Shown: piece after piece, positions 1 through 8,306 of the stretch | How positions within the stretch are numbered: the stretch's first letter is position 1 | Layout: every line of letters starts with the position of its first letter | Source of the DNA: Planctomycetaceae bacterium | GTDB taxonomy: Bacteria; Planctomycetota; Phycisphaerae; SM23-33 | NCBI GenBank assembly: GCA_039680605.1 | Contig: JBDKTA010000063.1 | Coordinates: 61,423 to 125,422, forward strand | Direction of reading: 5' to 3' | DNA: 64,000 nucleotides | Program-made: the position numbers and the translations under genes | Notes under the pieces: generated by a model | Database searches by the model: none | What the model saw: only the letters and a program-made list of their open reading frames with translations | What the model was told of the DNA's origin: nothing

Positions 1-2
1 TG

Positions 3-344
3 TTCCGGTTTGCGGCCGCCGATGCGGGGTCGCCCACCTTTGACTTTACCAGCGCGGCGCGATACCTGACGCCCGGGGGCAGCCAGGTGTTCTATTATGG
101 CGACGGCGTCGCGGCGCTATCCACGGGCTACTACAACGGCGATGGGGCGCCGGCGTCATTGTGGGAAGCGGGCGATATGTCCAATCTGATGGAACCGGCC
201 GTGGCCGCCGGTCAACGGATGACTATCAGCCAGCAGGACCTGATCGCGATGGACCTGATCGGCTGGGACGTCGTGCCGGAACCGGCGACGCTGTCCGTGC
301 TGGCGGCAGGTGCATTGCTGTTGATGCGTCGCCGTCGCAGTTGA
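3..344 (+). CDS. PEP-CTERM protein, C-terminal part (5' truncated by window)
   Basis: The frame is open from the first bases of the window to a TGA at 342-344, so the N-terminus lies outside. The last ~25 residues are a PEP-CTERM sorting signal: VPEPATLS, then a hydrophobic stretch, then RRRR. Such tails direct exported proteins to exosortase processing in Gram-negative bacteria. Just before the tail is DLIAMDLIGWDV, which resembles the end of PEP-CTERM-linked metalloprotease-like proteins (NF038122 type), where a similar D-L-x-A-x-D-x-I-G-W motif occurs. The catalytic region is not in view, so the enzymatic assignment is tentative; the sorting tail is certain. Confidence 0.85.
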   Translation, partial: FRFAAADAGSPTFDFTSAARYLTPGGSQVFYYGDGVAALSTGYYNGDGAPASLWEAGDMSNLMEPAVAAGQRMTISQQDLIAMDLIGWDVVPEPATLSVLAAGALLLMRRRRS

Positions 345-553
345 ATGCAGACCCTGGTAACTGAGCCCCTCCCCAGCTCCCCCGTCCGGAACGTCCGATA
401 ATACAGGTTATGTGTGGTTGTGGGGGGGGCAAGGTGCATGGATACGTCGGAATGGCCCGCGGGACTCGCCGCCCTGCGTCGCCAGAAGCGACCCTTGGTT
501 GCGGCCGTGAAATGCATGGCACTTCCCCTCGTCAACGACGCCACAAGCAGCAG

Positions 554-1567
554 CTACGGCCGGCGTGATATGCGGGGCGGGAATTCGTCGACCACCTCCA
601 GGCCGAGGTCGGCGATCATCTTGAGGTCTTCCTCGGCGCCGCGGCCCTTTGTCGTCAGGTAGTCGCCCACCAGGCAGCTCGTGCCGCCGGCGTAGAACAT
701 CCAGCTCTGGAGGTCTCTCAGGTTCAGCTCGCGTCCGCCGGCAATTTTGAGGTCGACATCGGGCATGGCCAGGCGGAAGATGGCGATGGTCGCCAGAATC
801 TCCGACGGGCTCATGGGCGTGCGGCCGCCCATCGGCGTGCCGGGGATGGGGTGCAGAAAATTCAGCGGCGTGGCGTGCGGGCGAACCTCATCACGAAGGG
901 TCATCGCCAGGTCGATGCGGTCGTCCCAGGTTTCGCCCAGGCCGAAGATGCCGCCGCAGCAGAGTTCCATTCCGGCGGCGCGGGCGGCGGCCAGGGTCGC
1001 CAGGCGGTCGTCAAACGTGTGGGTCGTGACGACCTGGGCGAACATCCGCCGCGATGTTTCCAGATTGTGGTTGTACCGAACGATCCCGGCGGCCGCCAAG
1101 TCCCGCGCTTGTTGGGGGGTCAACTCGCCCAGCGCGGCGCAGCACCGGATACCCGCCCCCTCGGGCGAGCCGATCGCCGCGGCGGCCTCGACGACCGTCT
1201 GCAGGTCGTCGGCGGACGGGTGGCGTCCCGAGTTCACCACGCCGATATGGCAGGCCCCCCGCCGGTGGGCGGTTTTCGCCGCCTCGACGATTTCGCCGCC
1301 GGCGGCGCGATGCGACGGGCACTGAGTCTTGTAGCGCGACGCTTGCGCGCACCACTTGCAGTCTTCACTGCAGCGTCCGGTCTTGCCCGCCACAATCGAG
1401 CAGAGTCGCACGGCGCGACCGAAGCGGCTGGTGCGGACCTGATTGGCCCAGTACAGCAGATCGTGCAGATGGTCCTGCCACAGGCCCGCCAGCGTCGTCA
1501 GGTCCGCGCGGTCGAGCGGTTGGCCGGACAGCGACCTGCGGCCGATGGATGAAATCTGTTCGTTCAA
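554..1567 (-). CDS. bioB: Biotin synthase
   Basis: A 337-residue radical SAM enzyme that inserts sulfur into dethiobiotin. The radical SAM cysteines are visible in GRCSEDCKWCAQ (CxxxCxxC, around residues 63-70). Further BioB signatures are YNHNLET and NFLHPIPGTP, and the length is usual for the family. No ATG is available near the N-terminus, so the start is probably the TTG at 1565-1567, 11 nt after the stop of the small upstream gene. That spacing suggests co-transcription with the small membrane-protein genes. No other biotin genes (bioA, D, F) are in the window. The family is certain; the start is less so. Confidence 0.95.
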   Translation of the reverse strand: MNEQISSIGRRSLSGQPLDRADLTTLAGLWQDHLHDLLYWANQVRTSRFGRAVRLCSIVAGKTGRCSEDCKWCAQASRYKTQCPSHRAAGGEIVEAAKTAHRRGACHIGVVNSGRHPSADDLQTVVEAAAAIGSPEGAGIRCCAALGELTPQQARDLAAAGIVRYNHNLETSRRMFAQVVTTHTFDDRLATLAAARAAGMELCCGGIFGLGETWDDRIDLAMTLRDEVRPHATPLNFLHPIPGTPMGGRTPMSPSEILATIAIFRLAMPDVDLKIAGGRELNLRDLQSWMFYAGGTSCLVGDYLTTKGRGAEEDLKMIADLGLEVVDEFPPRISRRP

Positions 1568-1578
1568 GGGCGTCGCTG

Positions 1579-1866
1579 TCAGCGGAAGGCCTGCGCGAGG
1601 TCCACCGAGTCAAGCAGTTCGATGGTCCCTTTGGCGGGGTCCAGGGCGTAGGCGTTGAGGCGTCTGGCGTCGACGTCGATGAGATACAGCGCGTCGGCGC
1701 TCTGAGCCACCTGCCCCACCGTCCCGGCCATGCCGTAATAGCGAGCGAAGACATTTCCGGCCTGGGCGGGCTGGCTGGTCTGGACGAACGTGGACAGGAC
1801 GATGGCGCTGAGGACGACGGCCGAGAGCACCAGCGAGGCAATCAGGATATTCTGTGGGTTCTTCAT
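1579..1866 (-). CDS. Small membrane-anchored or exported protein, unknown
   Basis: A 95-residue protein with an N-terminal hydrophobic segment (about residues 8-30) followed by a short polar domain containing ALYLIDVDARRLNAYALD. That pattern resembles a single beta-propeller-like strand pair ('value displayed, then key'). It is the third of three consecutive small proteins with the same plan, an N-terminal membrane anchor plus a short soluble part. It sits 19 nt after its upstream neighbour and 11 nt before bioB. No family is recognised. A Shine-Dalgarno-like GGGAGACAACC precedes the ATG. Confidence 0.75.
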   Translation of the reverse strand: MKNPQNILIASLVLSAVVLSAIVLSTFVQTSQPAQAGNVFARYYGMAGTVGQVAQSADALYLIDVDARRLNAYALDPAKGTIELLDSVDLAQAFR

Positions 1867-1885
1867 GGTTGTCTCCCTGGGGGTG

Positions 1886-2179
1886 TTATTGGGCGGCGCC
1901 GCGGCGGTAGTCGACGTTCAGGTCGCGAGTTCCTCGCAGCATGATCATCTGATAGCGTCCGCCGCGCGGGGCGGCCAGGCTCCAGGCGCGCATGGACCGC
2001 TTTGCCAGGTCCACGACGATCAGCCCTTCGGAGGCGATCCCGATGCGGGTCGTGTACATCTGGTAGTCCGTCGTGCGGAAGCTTTCCTGGGCCTGGGACG
2101 GTTGGGTCGGTCCCCAGATCACCGCCGCCAGCAATATCACATTGAGGCAGACCAGCAGGATTATCAACTTGCTCTTCAT
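1886..2179 (-). CDS. Small membrane-anchored or exported protein, unknown
   Basis: The start at 2179 (MKSKLIILLVCLNVILL) is chosen because GGAGAAACG precedes it at good spacing, although the frame stays open to 2224. The 97-residue product has one N-terminal transmembrane or uncleaved signal segment (residues ~4-22). A short domain follows with LIVVDLAKRSMRAWSL, similar in layout to LYLIDVDARRLNAYAL of the downstream protein (1579-1866). The two may therefore be distant tandem paralogues. Function unknown. Confidence 0.75.
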   Translation of the reverse strand: MKSKLIILLVCLNVILLAAVIWGPTQPSQAQESFRTTDYQMYTTRIGIASEGLIVVDLAKRSMRAWSLAAPRGGRYQMIMLRGTRDLNVDYRRGAAQ

Positions 2180-2245
2180 GTCGTTTCTCCAAAAGGCCCA
2201 GCCGCTTGGCGGTAGACGATCCATCGCCCGCTGAGGCGGCTGCGG

Positions 2246-2434
2246 TTAGTCCAGGTACGTCCGGCGCGCATCGCGGAAGACGACCGCGCACGTGGCTGCC
2301 AGAAGCACGACCGTGTAAAACGTCGCCAGCACCGGCCAGAATGTGCTGTAGAGCGGGGCGGTGATTCCGTCGGTGAAGACCCCCACCGCCGTCGTTGCCG
2401 CCGACATCGCCATCATAATCAGCGCACTTGCCAT
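2246..2434 (-). CDS. Tiny membrane protein, unknown
   Basis: The start is placed at 2434 because GGGAG lies 6-8 nt upstream; the frame extends open to 2515 through low-complexity sequence. The 62-residue product begins MASALIMMAMSAATTAVG and has two hydrophobic segments (residues ~1-20 and ~30-53) with a charged RDARR tail. It lies between glycyl-tRNA synthetase (115 nt upstream) and the other small membrane proteins. No family recognised. Confidence 0.55.
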   Translation of the reverse strand: MASALIMMAMSAATTAVGVFTDGITAPLYSTFWPVLATFYTVVLLAATCAVVFRDARRTYLD

Positions 2435-2549
2435 GGCTGCTCCCTTGCGGCCCCCCCCACTGCCGCTGCTGCACGAAACGCTACTGCCTGAATTATACAA
2501 TCCCGCGCCGGTCATGCAATCGCATGCCCTGCGATTGCGCAGCGGCGGG

Positions 2550-4088
2550 CTAATTCTTCGCGATCACGCTGCGCACGTGCGCGGCCACCTGGTCTTTGGG
2601 AATGCGGATCTGCTCCAGGCTGTCGCGGTCGCGAACGGTGACGGTGCCATCCTGCAGCGTCTGACCGTCGACGGTGACGCACAGCGGCGTGCCTGCTTCG
2701 TCCTGGCGGCGGTACCGCCTGCCGACGGCGCCCTTCTCGTCGTAAAAGCTCGACAGCCCGGCGTTGCGACACGCGGCGTGGATTTCCTGGGCGATCTCGG
2801 GCATGCCGTCTTTCTTGACCAGCGGGAAGACGGCTACTTTGATCGGCGCCAGCCGCGGATGGAACCGCATGACCACCCGCGTCTGCATCTGCCCGTTCTC
2901 GTCCGGGGCCTGGTCTTCGGCGTAGGCCTCGCACAGGAACGCCAGCACTCCGCGGTCGACGCCGCCGGAGGGCTCGATCACGTAGGGAATGAACCGCTCC
3001 TTCGTCTCGTCGTCGAAGTACGTCAGATCCTTGCCCGAGAACTTCTGGTGCTGCGTCAGGTCGAAGTCCGTGCGGTTGGCGATGCCTTCGAGCTCACAGA
3101 TGCCGAATGGGAACTCGTACTCGACATCCGCGCACGCGCGGGCGTAATGGGCCAGTTCGTCCTTCTCGTGATTGCGCAGGCGGAGCTTCTCGCTCTTGAG
3201 TCCGTGCCGCACCCACCACTGGTAGCGTGCATCGCGCCAGTACTCGTACCACTTGTCGGCCTCGGACGGGTGGCAGAAGAACTCGATTTCCATCTGCTCG
3301 AACTCGCGGCTTCGGAAGGTATAGTTGCGCGGGTTGATCTCGTTGCGAAAGCTTTTACCAATCTGCGCGATGCCGAAGGGCACCTTCATGCGGCTGGTGT
3401 CCATCACGTTCTTGTAGTTGACGAAGATGCCTTGTGCAGTTTCGGGACGCAAGTAGACCTTGCTGGCTTCGTCCCGCACAGCGCCAGCGTGAGACTCGAA
3501 CATCAGGTTGAACTGCCGCGCCTCGGTCAATTCGCCGCCACAGCGGGGGCATTTGCATTTCTCAGGGTTCTGGTGGGCAACGAATGGCCCTTCGACCTTC
3601 AGGCGGTTCTGCTCCTGAAGCTGCGTGATCCGCCGGCGGATTTTGGAGTTGGCAGACTCGGCCAGCGCTGCAATCAGTGCATCGCCATGCAGGTCGGCCG
3701 CCGACTCCGTCATCGTCTCCATCACCACTTCGTCGGTGTCGCTGAGCAGCCGCACAAAGCCGATACTGTCCGCCCGGAAGCGGCTCTTGCATTGCTTGCA
3801 GTCTACCATCGGGTCGGCGAACCCGCCGACGTGGCCGGAGGCTTCCCAGACCTTGGGGTTCATGATGATCGAGCAGTCGAGGCCGACCACGTCGTCGCGG
3901 CGGCGGACGATGTCTTCCCACCAGGCGGCCTTGAGGTTGAGCTTGAGCTCGACGCCCAGGGGGCCGTAGTCCCAGAACCCGCCAATGCCGCCGTAGATTT
4001 CCGACGACTGGAAAATGAATCCCCGGCGTTTACACAGGGCGACCAGCTTGTCCATCAGTTCATTGCTCTGGTTGGCTTTATCCGCCAT
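2550..4088 (-). CDS. glyQS: Glycyl-tRNA synthetase, dimeric (alpha2) type
   Basis: A 512-residue class II aminoacyl-tRNA synthetase charging tRNA-Gly. Characteristic features are the N-terminal FWDYGPLGVELK, the class II motif 2 region (FRNEINPRNYTFRSREFEQ, around residue 250), motif 3 (GGVDRGVLAFL) and a C-terminal anticodon-binding domain. A zinc-ribbon-like CKCPRCGG lies in the insertion. This is the eukaryote/archaea/Firmicutes-type single-chain enzyme, not the alpha2beta2 GlyQ/GlyS type. GGAG precedes the ATG. A hairpin repeat cluster lies directly upstream (4105-4283). Confidence 0.97.
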   Translation of the reverse strand: MADKANQSNELMDKLVALCKRRGFIFQSSEIYGGIGGFWDYGPLGVELKLNLKAAWWEDIVRRRDDVVGLDCSIIMNPKVWEASGHVGGFADPMVDCKQCKSRFRADSIGFVRLLSDTDEVVMETMTESAADLHGDALIAALAESANSKIRRRITQLQEQNRLKVEGPFVAHQNPEKCKCPRCGGELTEARQFNLMFESHAGAVRDEASKVYLRPETAQGIFVNYKNVMDTSRMKVPFGIAQIGKSFRNEINPRNYTFRSREFEQMEIEFFCHPSEADKWYEYWRDARYQWWVRHGLKSEKLRLRNHEKDELAHYARACADVEYEFPFGICELEGIANRTDFDLTQHQKFSGKDLTYFDDETKERFIPYVIEPSGGVDRGVLAFLCEAYAEDQAPDENGQMQTRVVMRFHPRLAPIKVAVFPLVKKDGMPEIAQEIHAACRNAGLSSFYDEKGAVGRRYRRQDEAGTPLCVTVDGQTLQDGTVTVRDRDSLEQIRIPKDQVAAHVRSVIAKN

Positions 4089-4104
4089 CGTCAGTCTCCA
4101 GTAG

Positions 4105-4283
4105 CACGGGCATCTTGCCCGTGAGTCGCATGGGCGTCTCGCCCATGCTCTTGCCGTATGGCATGGGCGTCTCGCCCATGCTCCCGTGTGGCATGGGCGT
4201 CTCGCCCATGCTCCCGTGTGGCATGGGCGTCTCGCCCATGCTCTCCGGGTCGGTCAGGGACACGCACAACGGAGTTGTGCGTG
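4105..4283. repeat. Cluster of six short perfect hairpins (GCATGGGCG family)
   Basis: The cluster starts with stem CACGGGCA around loop TCT (4105-4123). Four copies of stem GCATGGGCG with loop TCT follow (4128-4148, 4161-4181, 4191-4211, 4221-4241), spaced 30-33 nt. It ends with stem CACGCACAAC around loop GGA (4261-4283). Spurious reading frames through it give HGRDAHAT- or GMGVSPML-like peptides. The same composite occurs at 62367-62537 and variants at 60676-60774. The cluster lies between divergent genes (glyQS minus, amidohydrolase plus). Confidence 0.95.
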
Positions 4284-4392
4284 GCACCCGTCTCACCCGT
4301 GAAGCGAGGTATCATAGATGTAATACCAGCGTTCCACAAGAGCAGACGCGGCGGTATACTCCCTGAACCCTAACCCCTACGACCTAAGCCCT

Positions 4393-5196
4393 ATGATCAT
4401 CGACATCCACACCCACGCGTTCCCTGACGCCATCGCCCAGCGGGCCATCGCCAAGCTCGAATCGCTGGCAAGCTGGAAAGCCGTCGGGGCCGGCACCATC
4501 GCCTCGCTCGTGCAGTCGATGAACGAAGCCGGCGTCGATGCTTCCGTCATCTGCGCCATCGCCACCAAGCCCGACCAGGCCGCCGGAATCCTCGAATGGT
4601 GTCGCGGCATCCGCAGCGACCGGATCATCCCCTTCCCCTCGGTGCATCCCGATACGCCTGACGCCGCCGCCTGGGTCCGGCGATTCGCCGACGAGGGCTT
4701 CCGTGGAATCAAGCTGCACCCGATGTACCAGGACTTTGCAGCCGACGATGCGCGGGCCGATGCGATCTACGCCCAGGCCGCCAAGCTCGGCCTGCTGGTG
4801 ACGCTGCATTGCGGCCGCGACATCGCCTTTGCCCCCGACGACGATCGCGCGTCGGCGGCTCGCATGGCGGCGATCCTGGCGCGGCACGAGGGCATCAAGC
4901 TCGTCTGCACGCACCTGGGCGGGTGGAAGAGTTGGGACGAGTCTTACGAGCACCTCGTCGGCCGCAATGTGTATCTGGAAACCTCCTTCAGCCTCCAACT
5001 TCTCGGAGCCCATCGCGCGACGGAACTGATCAAAGAACACGGCGCCGGGCGCGTGTTGTTCGGGACCGACTGGCCGTGGCAGAGCCAGTCGGCCGACATC
5101 GAGTTCATCCGCTCGCTGGAGATCCCCGAGGCCGACAAAGCGGCGGTCCTGGGCGAAAATGCCGCCGCACTGCTCTATGGAGTGCGGCAGCCTTAG
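4393..5196 (+). CDS. TIM-barrel metal-dependent hydrolase (amidohydrolase-2 family)
   Basis: A 267-residue protein of the COG2159-type amidohydrolase superfamily. The N-terminal metal motif is IDIHTHAFP (H-x-H). Later candidate metal and active-site elements are GIKLHPMYQ, LHCGRD, CTHLGG and FGTDWPW, which give the expected H-x-H, H, H, D pattern. The substrate cannot be deduced; relatives are decarboxylases and hydrolases. The final residues YGVRQP and the stop codon are encoded by a palindromic repeat starting at 5176, so the original C-terminus may have been altered. The ribosome-binding site is weak. Confidence 0.9.
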   Translation: MIIDIHTHAFPDAIAQRAIAKLESLASWKAVGAGTIASLVQSMNEAGVDASVICAIATKPDQAAGILEWCRGIRSDRIIPFPSVHPDTPDAAAWVRRFADEGFRGIKLHPMYQDFAADDARADAIYAQAAKLGLLVTLHCGRDIAFAPDDDRASAARMAAILARHEGIKLVCTHLGGWKSWDESYEHLVGRNVYLETSFSLQLLGAHRATELIKEHGAGRVLFGTDWPWQSQSADIEFIRSLEIPEADKAAVLGENAAALLYGVRQP

Positions 5197-5265
5197 CTGC
5201 CGCTTTTAGAGTTTCTACCCCGCCAACAACTCCCAAAGCGGCAGCTCTGGCTGCCGCACTCCATA
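5176..5265. repeat. Long inverted repeat filling the gap between two convergent genes
   Basis: The outer arms TATGGAGTGCGGCAGCC and its reverse complement (ending at 5265) flank an inner inverted pair around GCGGCAGCT / AGCTGCCGC. The element begins inside the amidohydrolase gene, supplying its last codons and TAG, and ends exactly at the base before the HAD phosphatase stop codon (5266-5268). It shares the TATGGAGTGCGGCAGC arm with the hairpin at 11674-11709. It may act as a bidirectional terminator, though no long T-tract follows. Confidence 0.9.
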
Positions 5266-6093
5266 TTACGCCTCGCCGCCCAGTTTCTTGAGACCGCCGA
5301 GGATGATGTCGTGGATGGCGCTGGCGGCGCCGTCAGCGTCGTGGGTGTCGGTGATGTAGTCGGCCACTCTCAGGACGGTCTTGGGGGAATTGCCCATCGC
5401 CACTCCGACGCCGGCCCATTCGAGCATCCCGACGTCGTTGAGGTTGTCGCCGATAGCCATGACCTGGCTCTGCATGACGCCCATCTCGGCAGCGACCATT
5501 TTCAGGGCTTCCCGCTTGGAGACGGTGGCGTGGGTGATCTGGAGCAGAGGCCCCTCGGTACAGATGGTCATCTGGTGCGGATGGCGCAGTTCGATTTCCT
5601 TCTGCAACTCGACGAGGCGTCCCGGTTCGCCCAGCAGGAGCAGCTTGGTCGCCGGCTCGACGAGCCACGTCTCGACCGGGCCGATCTCGTGCGGGTGGAA
5701 TGTCTTTCCGGCCATCACCGCCAGAGCCGGGTCGTACGGTTCGCTATACCAGCGATCGAGGATCTCGCCGGAGATGACAACCTGGGGGTACTCGTCGCGG
5801 GCGGCCTCGACCACCTGCCAGCACATTTCCAGTGCCAGCGGACGATGCATGAGGATGCGGTTGGACGGCGGGTCGAAGACCAGGGCGCCGTTGTAGCTGA
5901 TGGTCGGGCTGTCCAGGTCGAGGTGGCGATAGATCGGCATGAGCGACCGCGGCGGTCTGCCGCTGGCCAGCACCACATGCACGCCGCCCTGCTTGCGGGC
6001 CATCCGCACAATCGCCGCGGTGGTGGCGGTGATCTGCTTGGCGGAGTTCAGCAGCGTCCCGTCAATATCAAGAGCAACCAGATGAATTCTCAT
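5266..6093 (-). CDS. HAD-superfamily phosphatase, Cof type
   Basis: A 275-residue HAD hydrolase of the Cof/IIB subfamily. It carries motif I LDIDGTLLNS at the N-terminus, motif II VLASGRPPRS, a C2 cap region, a Lys region around TVSKREAL and motif IV AIGDNLNDVGML. These proteins dephosphorylate sugar phosphates, flavin or pyridoxal phosphates; the substrate cannot be told from sequence. It is transcribed convergently with the amidohydrolase and divergently from the gene at 6255. The ribosome-binding site is weak. Confidence 0.93.
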   Translation of the reverse strand: MRIHLVALDIDGTLLNSAKQITATTAAIVRMARKQGGVHVVLASGRPPRSLMPIYRHLDLDSPTISYNGALVFDPPSNRILMHRPLALEMCWQVVEAARDEYPQVVISGEILDRWYSEPYDPALAVMAGKTFHPHEIGPVETWLVEPATKLLLLGEPGRLVELQKEIELRHPHQMTICTEGPLLQITHATVSKREALKMVAAEMGVMQSQVMAIGDNLNDVGMLEWAGVGVAMGNSPKTVLRVADYITDTHDADGAASAIHDIILGGLKKLGGEA

Positions 6094-6254
6094 GGTAATG
6101 ACTTATCGGCAAGACCATAATACCACAGCCGCTGCATAGAACTATCGTGCGGGCCCGGCAGAAAAAAGCAGCTGTGCGGGAACCGCCGGCGCGGTCGAAC
6201 GTCATACGTATCGGCAGTTAAACCCGACAACAGACAGGCGCACCCGCAAATTTT

Positions 6255-8306
6255 ATGAGAACCGCCCGACACATTATTGCCGCCGTCCTGGTCGCAGCAC
6301 TCTGTGCCGGGGCCTTTGGCAGAAGACTCCTCGTCGCCGCCGACGGCGATGTTCCCGTCTCATCGGCGGCGGGCGCAAAAGCGCCCGCCCGCCTGCACCT
6401 GCCGCAGACCCGGCGGGTCAACATGGTCTGGGAAACGTCCGACGGGGCCTCGTGCCGGTGGGACATCCAGGCGTCGGGGAATATCGGCCAGGGCGCCAAC
6501 AACGCCTATAGCGGCGGGATGTACTGCCAGATCTGGGGCAGCAATCTCGGCGCACGCGGGTTTGCCTGGTCCAACGACGCCGGCGACGAGATCGAGATCG
6601 GTCCCAGCCAGATGAACAGCATCACCTTCAGCCGGCGCATCAAGGTCTACAAAGACCGCGGCTTGGCCCGCTGGCTGGAGATCTTCGAAAACAACAGCTC
6701 CTCCGAGGTGGTCGTGCCGGTGTCGATCTACACCTGCACCAACTACAACATCGGTCAGACCCTCACCAGCACCGGCGGGGCAACGTTCGGGGCGAAAGAT
6801 TCCGGCTTTGTCACCCAGTCCCAGGGCGGGCCTAACGTTCCCTCGCTGCTGCACCTGGTGTGCAGCCCCAACGCCGACGTGCTGCCCAGCGTCACCGTGC
6901 AGGGCAACCAGATCTACGTGCGGTACAATCTGCGTATCGCGGCGGGCATGACGGTAGTGCTGTGCCACTTCGAGTCGCAGAACAATTCCACGACCGAATT
7001 GAGCAAGCTGATGAAAGGCTTTCAGATCCGCCCGGCCTTGCGCGACCTGCCCGAACCGGTGCGCAACCTCATCGTCAACTGGAAGACCGGCGGCGCCCTG
7101 GAAGGGCTCGACCTCGACCGCAGCACCACGGCAGACACCGTCATCGAGGGCAACGACGACCGAAAGTTCGGCACGATCCTGAACAAGAACTTCACCCTCC
7201 AGACGCTCTACGGCCCCGTCACGCTCGATGCGGCCAAGGTCGTCGGGATGGTCCGCCTGGGCAGCCACGGCGACCGCGTGCGCGTGGCGACGACCGACGG
7301 GCAGGTGATCTGCGGTCAGGCTCGCGACGCCGGCGGTCCGCAAAGCCTCTCGCTGGAACTGTCCGCCGGCGGAACGCTTGCCATCCCCATCGACCGTCTG
7401 ACGGAATGGTCTTACCGCATCTCGAAGGCGCGCCCGCAGGAGAGCCCCTTCGCCGGTCCGATGGCGGTGCTGCGCAGCGGCGACTGCCTGGCTTTTGATG
7501 CCGCGGCCCTGACGATGAAGTTCCAGACGCGCTACGGCACGGTCGACCTGGAAGGCGCCACGCTGGCGTCGGTCGATCTGGACAGCGAAGACGGCGGCGT
7601 CCATCGCGCGATGTTCCTTAACGGATCGGTCGTCGGCGGGCTGCTGCTGGGCGATGAACTGACGCTGCCGCTGCGCCTGGGGCGCCCGTTGACGGTGCGT
7701 CGCGACATGATCAAACGCCTGGTCTTCGCCGAGGAAGTCCGGGAAAATCCCGAGCTGTCGCGGGCGGTCCTGACCAACGGGGACCAGCTCCTGGGGCGGC
7801 TGGAGACGCCCAAGATCGTCCTGGAAACGCAGTATGGTCCGGCCGAACCGCCGGCAACGAGCGTGATGTCGATGGAGTTCAGCAAGTCGCACGTGGGATG
7901 GTGCAAGACGCTCTCGTGGGACGGTTCCACGCTTCGCGGGCTGCTGAGCGAGCAGCGCCTGGCGTTCCGCATCGTGCCCGGACCGGTGCTCACCGTGCAT
8001 GTCGGCCAGTTCGTCAGCATCCAGCGTCCAGCGGCGATTCCACCGGACAAGGTCGTTGCGGTCGTCGACCGGCACCTGGCGCAGCTTGGCGCTGAGAGTT
8101 ACAAGGACCGCCAGGCGGCCCGCGAGGCCCTGATGCAGATGGGCAAGAACATCGTCCCGCTGCTCAAAGTCCGCCTGGGCAAGGCTTCCGATCCGGAAGT
8201 GCGGACTGCCCTCGAGGCGATCATCGAGTCACTCGGCGGCGGCGAAGAGCCCAACGCCCCACAACCGATGCTCATTCCGCAATGGGGAGTCCTCCAATGC
8301 GGTTGA
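6255..8306 (+). CDS. Secreted repeat protein, paralogue 1 (unknown function)
   Basis: A 683-residue protein with an N-terminal hydrophobic signal region (residues ~1-33). A ~240-residue beta-rich domain follows (motifs SGNIGQGANNAYSGGMY, LARWLEIFENNS, CTNYN). After it come about three repeats of the plan 'GDxLxGxL...TxYGxxxxxxxxIxxI' (for example RKFGTILNKNFTLQTLYG, then LTNGDQLLGRLETPKIVLE). The C-terminal 60 residues look like a HEAT-type helical repeat (KDRQAAREALMQMGKNIVPL). The gene overlaps the next by 10 nt, and the next protein has the same architecture, so the pair arose by tandem duplication. Probably periplasmic or cell-surface; function unknown. Confidence 0.88.
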   Translation: MRTARHIIAAVLVAALCAGAFGRRLLVAADGDVPVSSAAGAKAPARLHLPQTRRVNMVWETSDGASCRWDIQASGNIGQGANNAYSGGMYCQIWGSNLGARGFAWSNDAGDEIEIGPSQMNSITFSRRIKVYKDRGLARWLEIFENNSSSEVVVPVSIYTCTNYNIGQTLTSTGGATFGAKDSGFVTQSQGGPNVPSLLHLVCSPNADVLPSVTVQGNQIYVRYNLRIAAGMTVVLCHFESQNNSTTELSKLMKGFQIRPALRDLPEPVRNLIVNWKTGGALEGLDLDRSTTADTVIEGNDDRKFGTILNKNFTLQTLYGPVTLDAAKVVGMVRLGSHGDRVRVATTDGQVICGQARDAGGPQSLSLELSAGGTLAIPIDRLTEWSYRISKARPQESPFAGPMAVLRSGDCLAFDAAALTMKFQTRYGTVDLEGATLASVDLDSEDGGVHRAMFLNGSVVGGLLLGDELTLPLRLGRPLTVRRDMIKRLVFAEEVRENPELSRAVLTNGDQLLGRLETPKIVLETQYGPAEPPATSVMSMEFSKSHVGWCKTLSWDGSTLRGLLSEQRLAFRIVPGPVLTVHVGQFVSIQRPAAIPPDKVVAVVDRHLAQLGAESYKDRQAAREALMQMGKNIVPLLKVRLGKASDPEVRTALEAIIESLGGGEEPNAPQPMLIPQWGVLQCG

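Noticed and set aside
2361..4124. A 587-codon plus-strand frame opposite glycyl-tRNA synthetase
   Set aside because: It is a shadow of a clear class II synthetase gene on the minus strand; the translation shows no family features.
4128..4241. Possible CRISPR array
   Set aside because: The units are short palindromes spaced 30-33 nt, but the intervening 9-12 nt are nearly identical and far too short for spacers. No cas gene is near.
4091..4366. Reading frames encoding HGRDAHAT- or GMGVSPML-like peptides
   Set aside because: They are translations of the hairpin repeat cluster in several frames and both strands, so repeat DNA and not genes.
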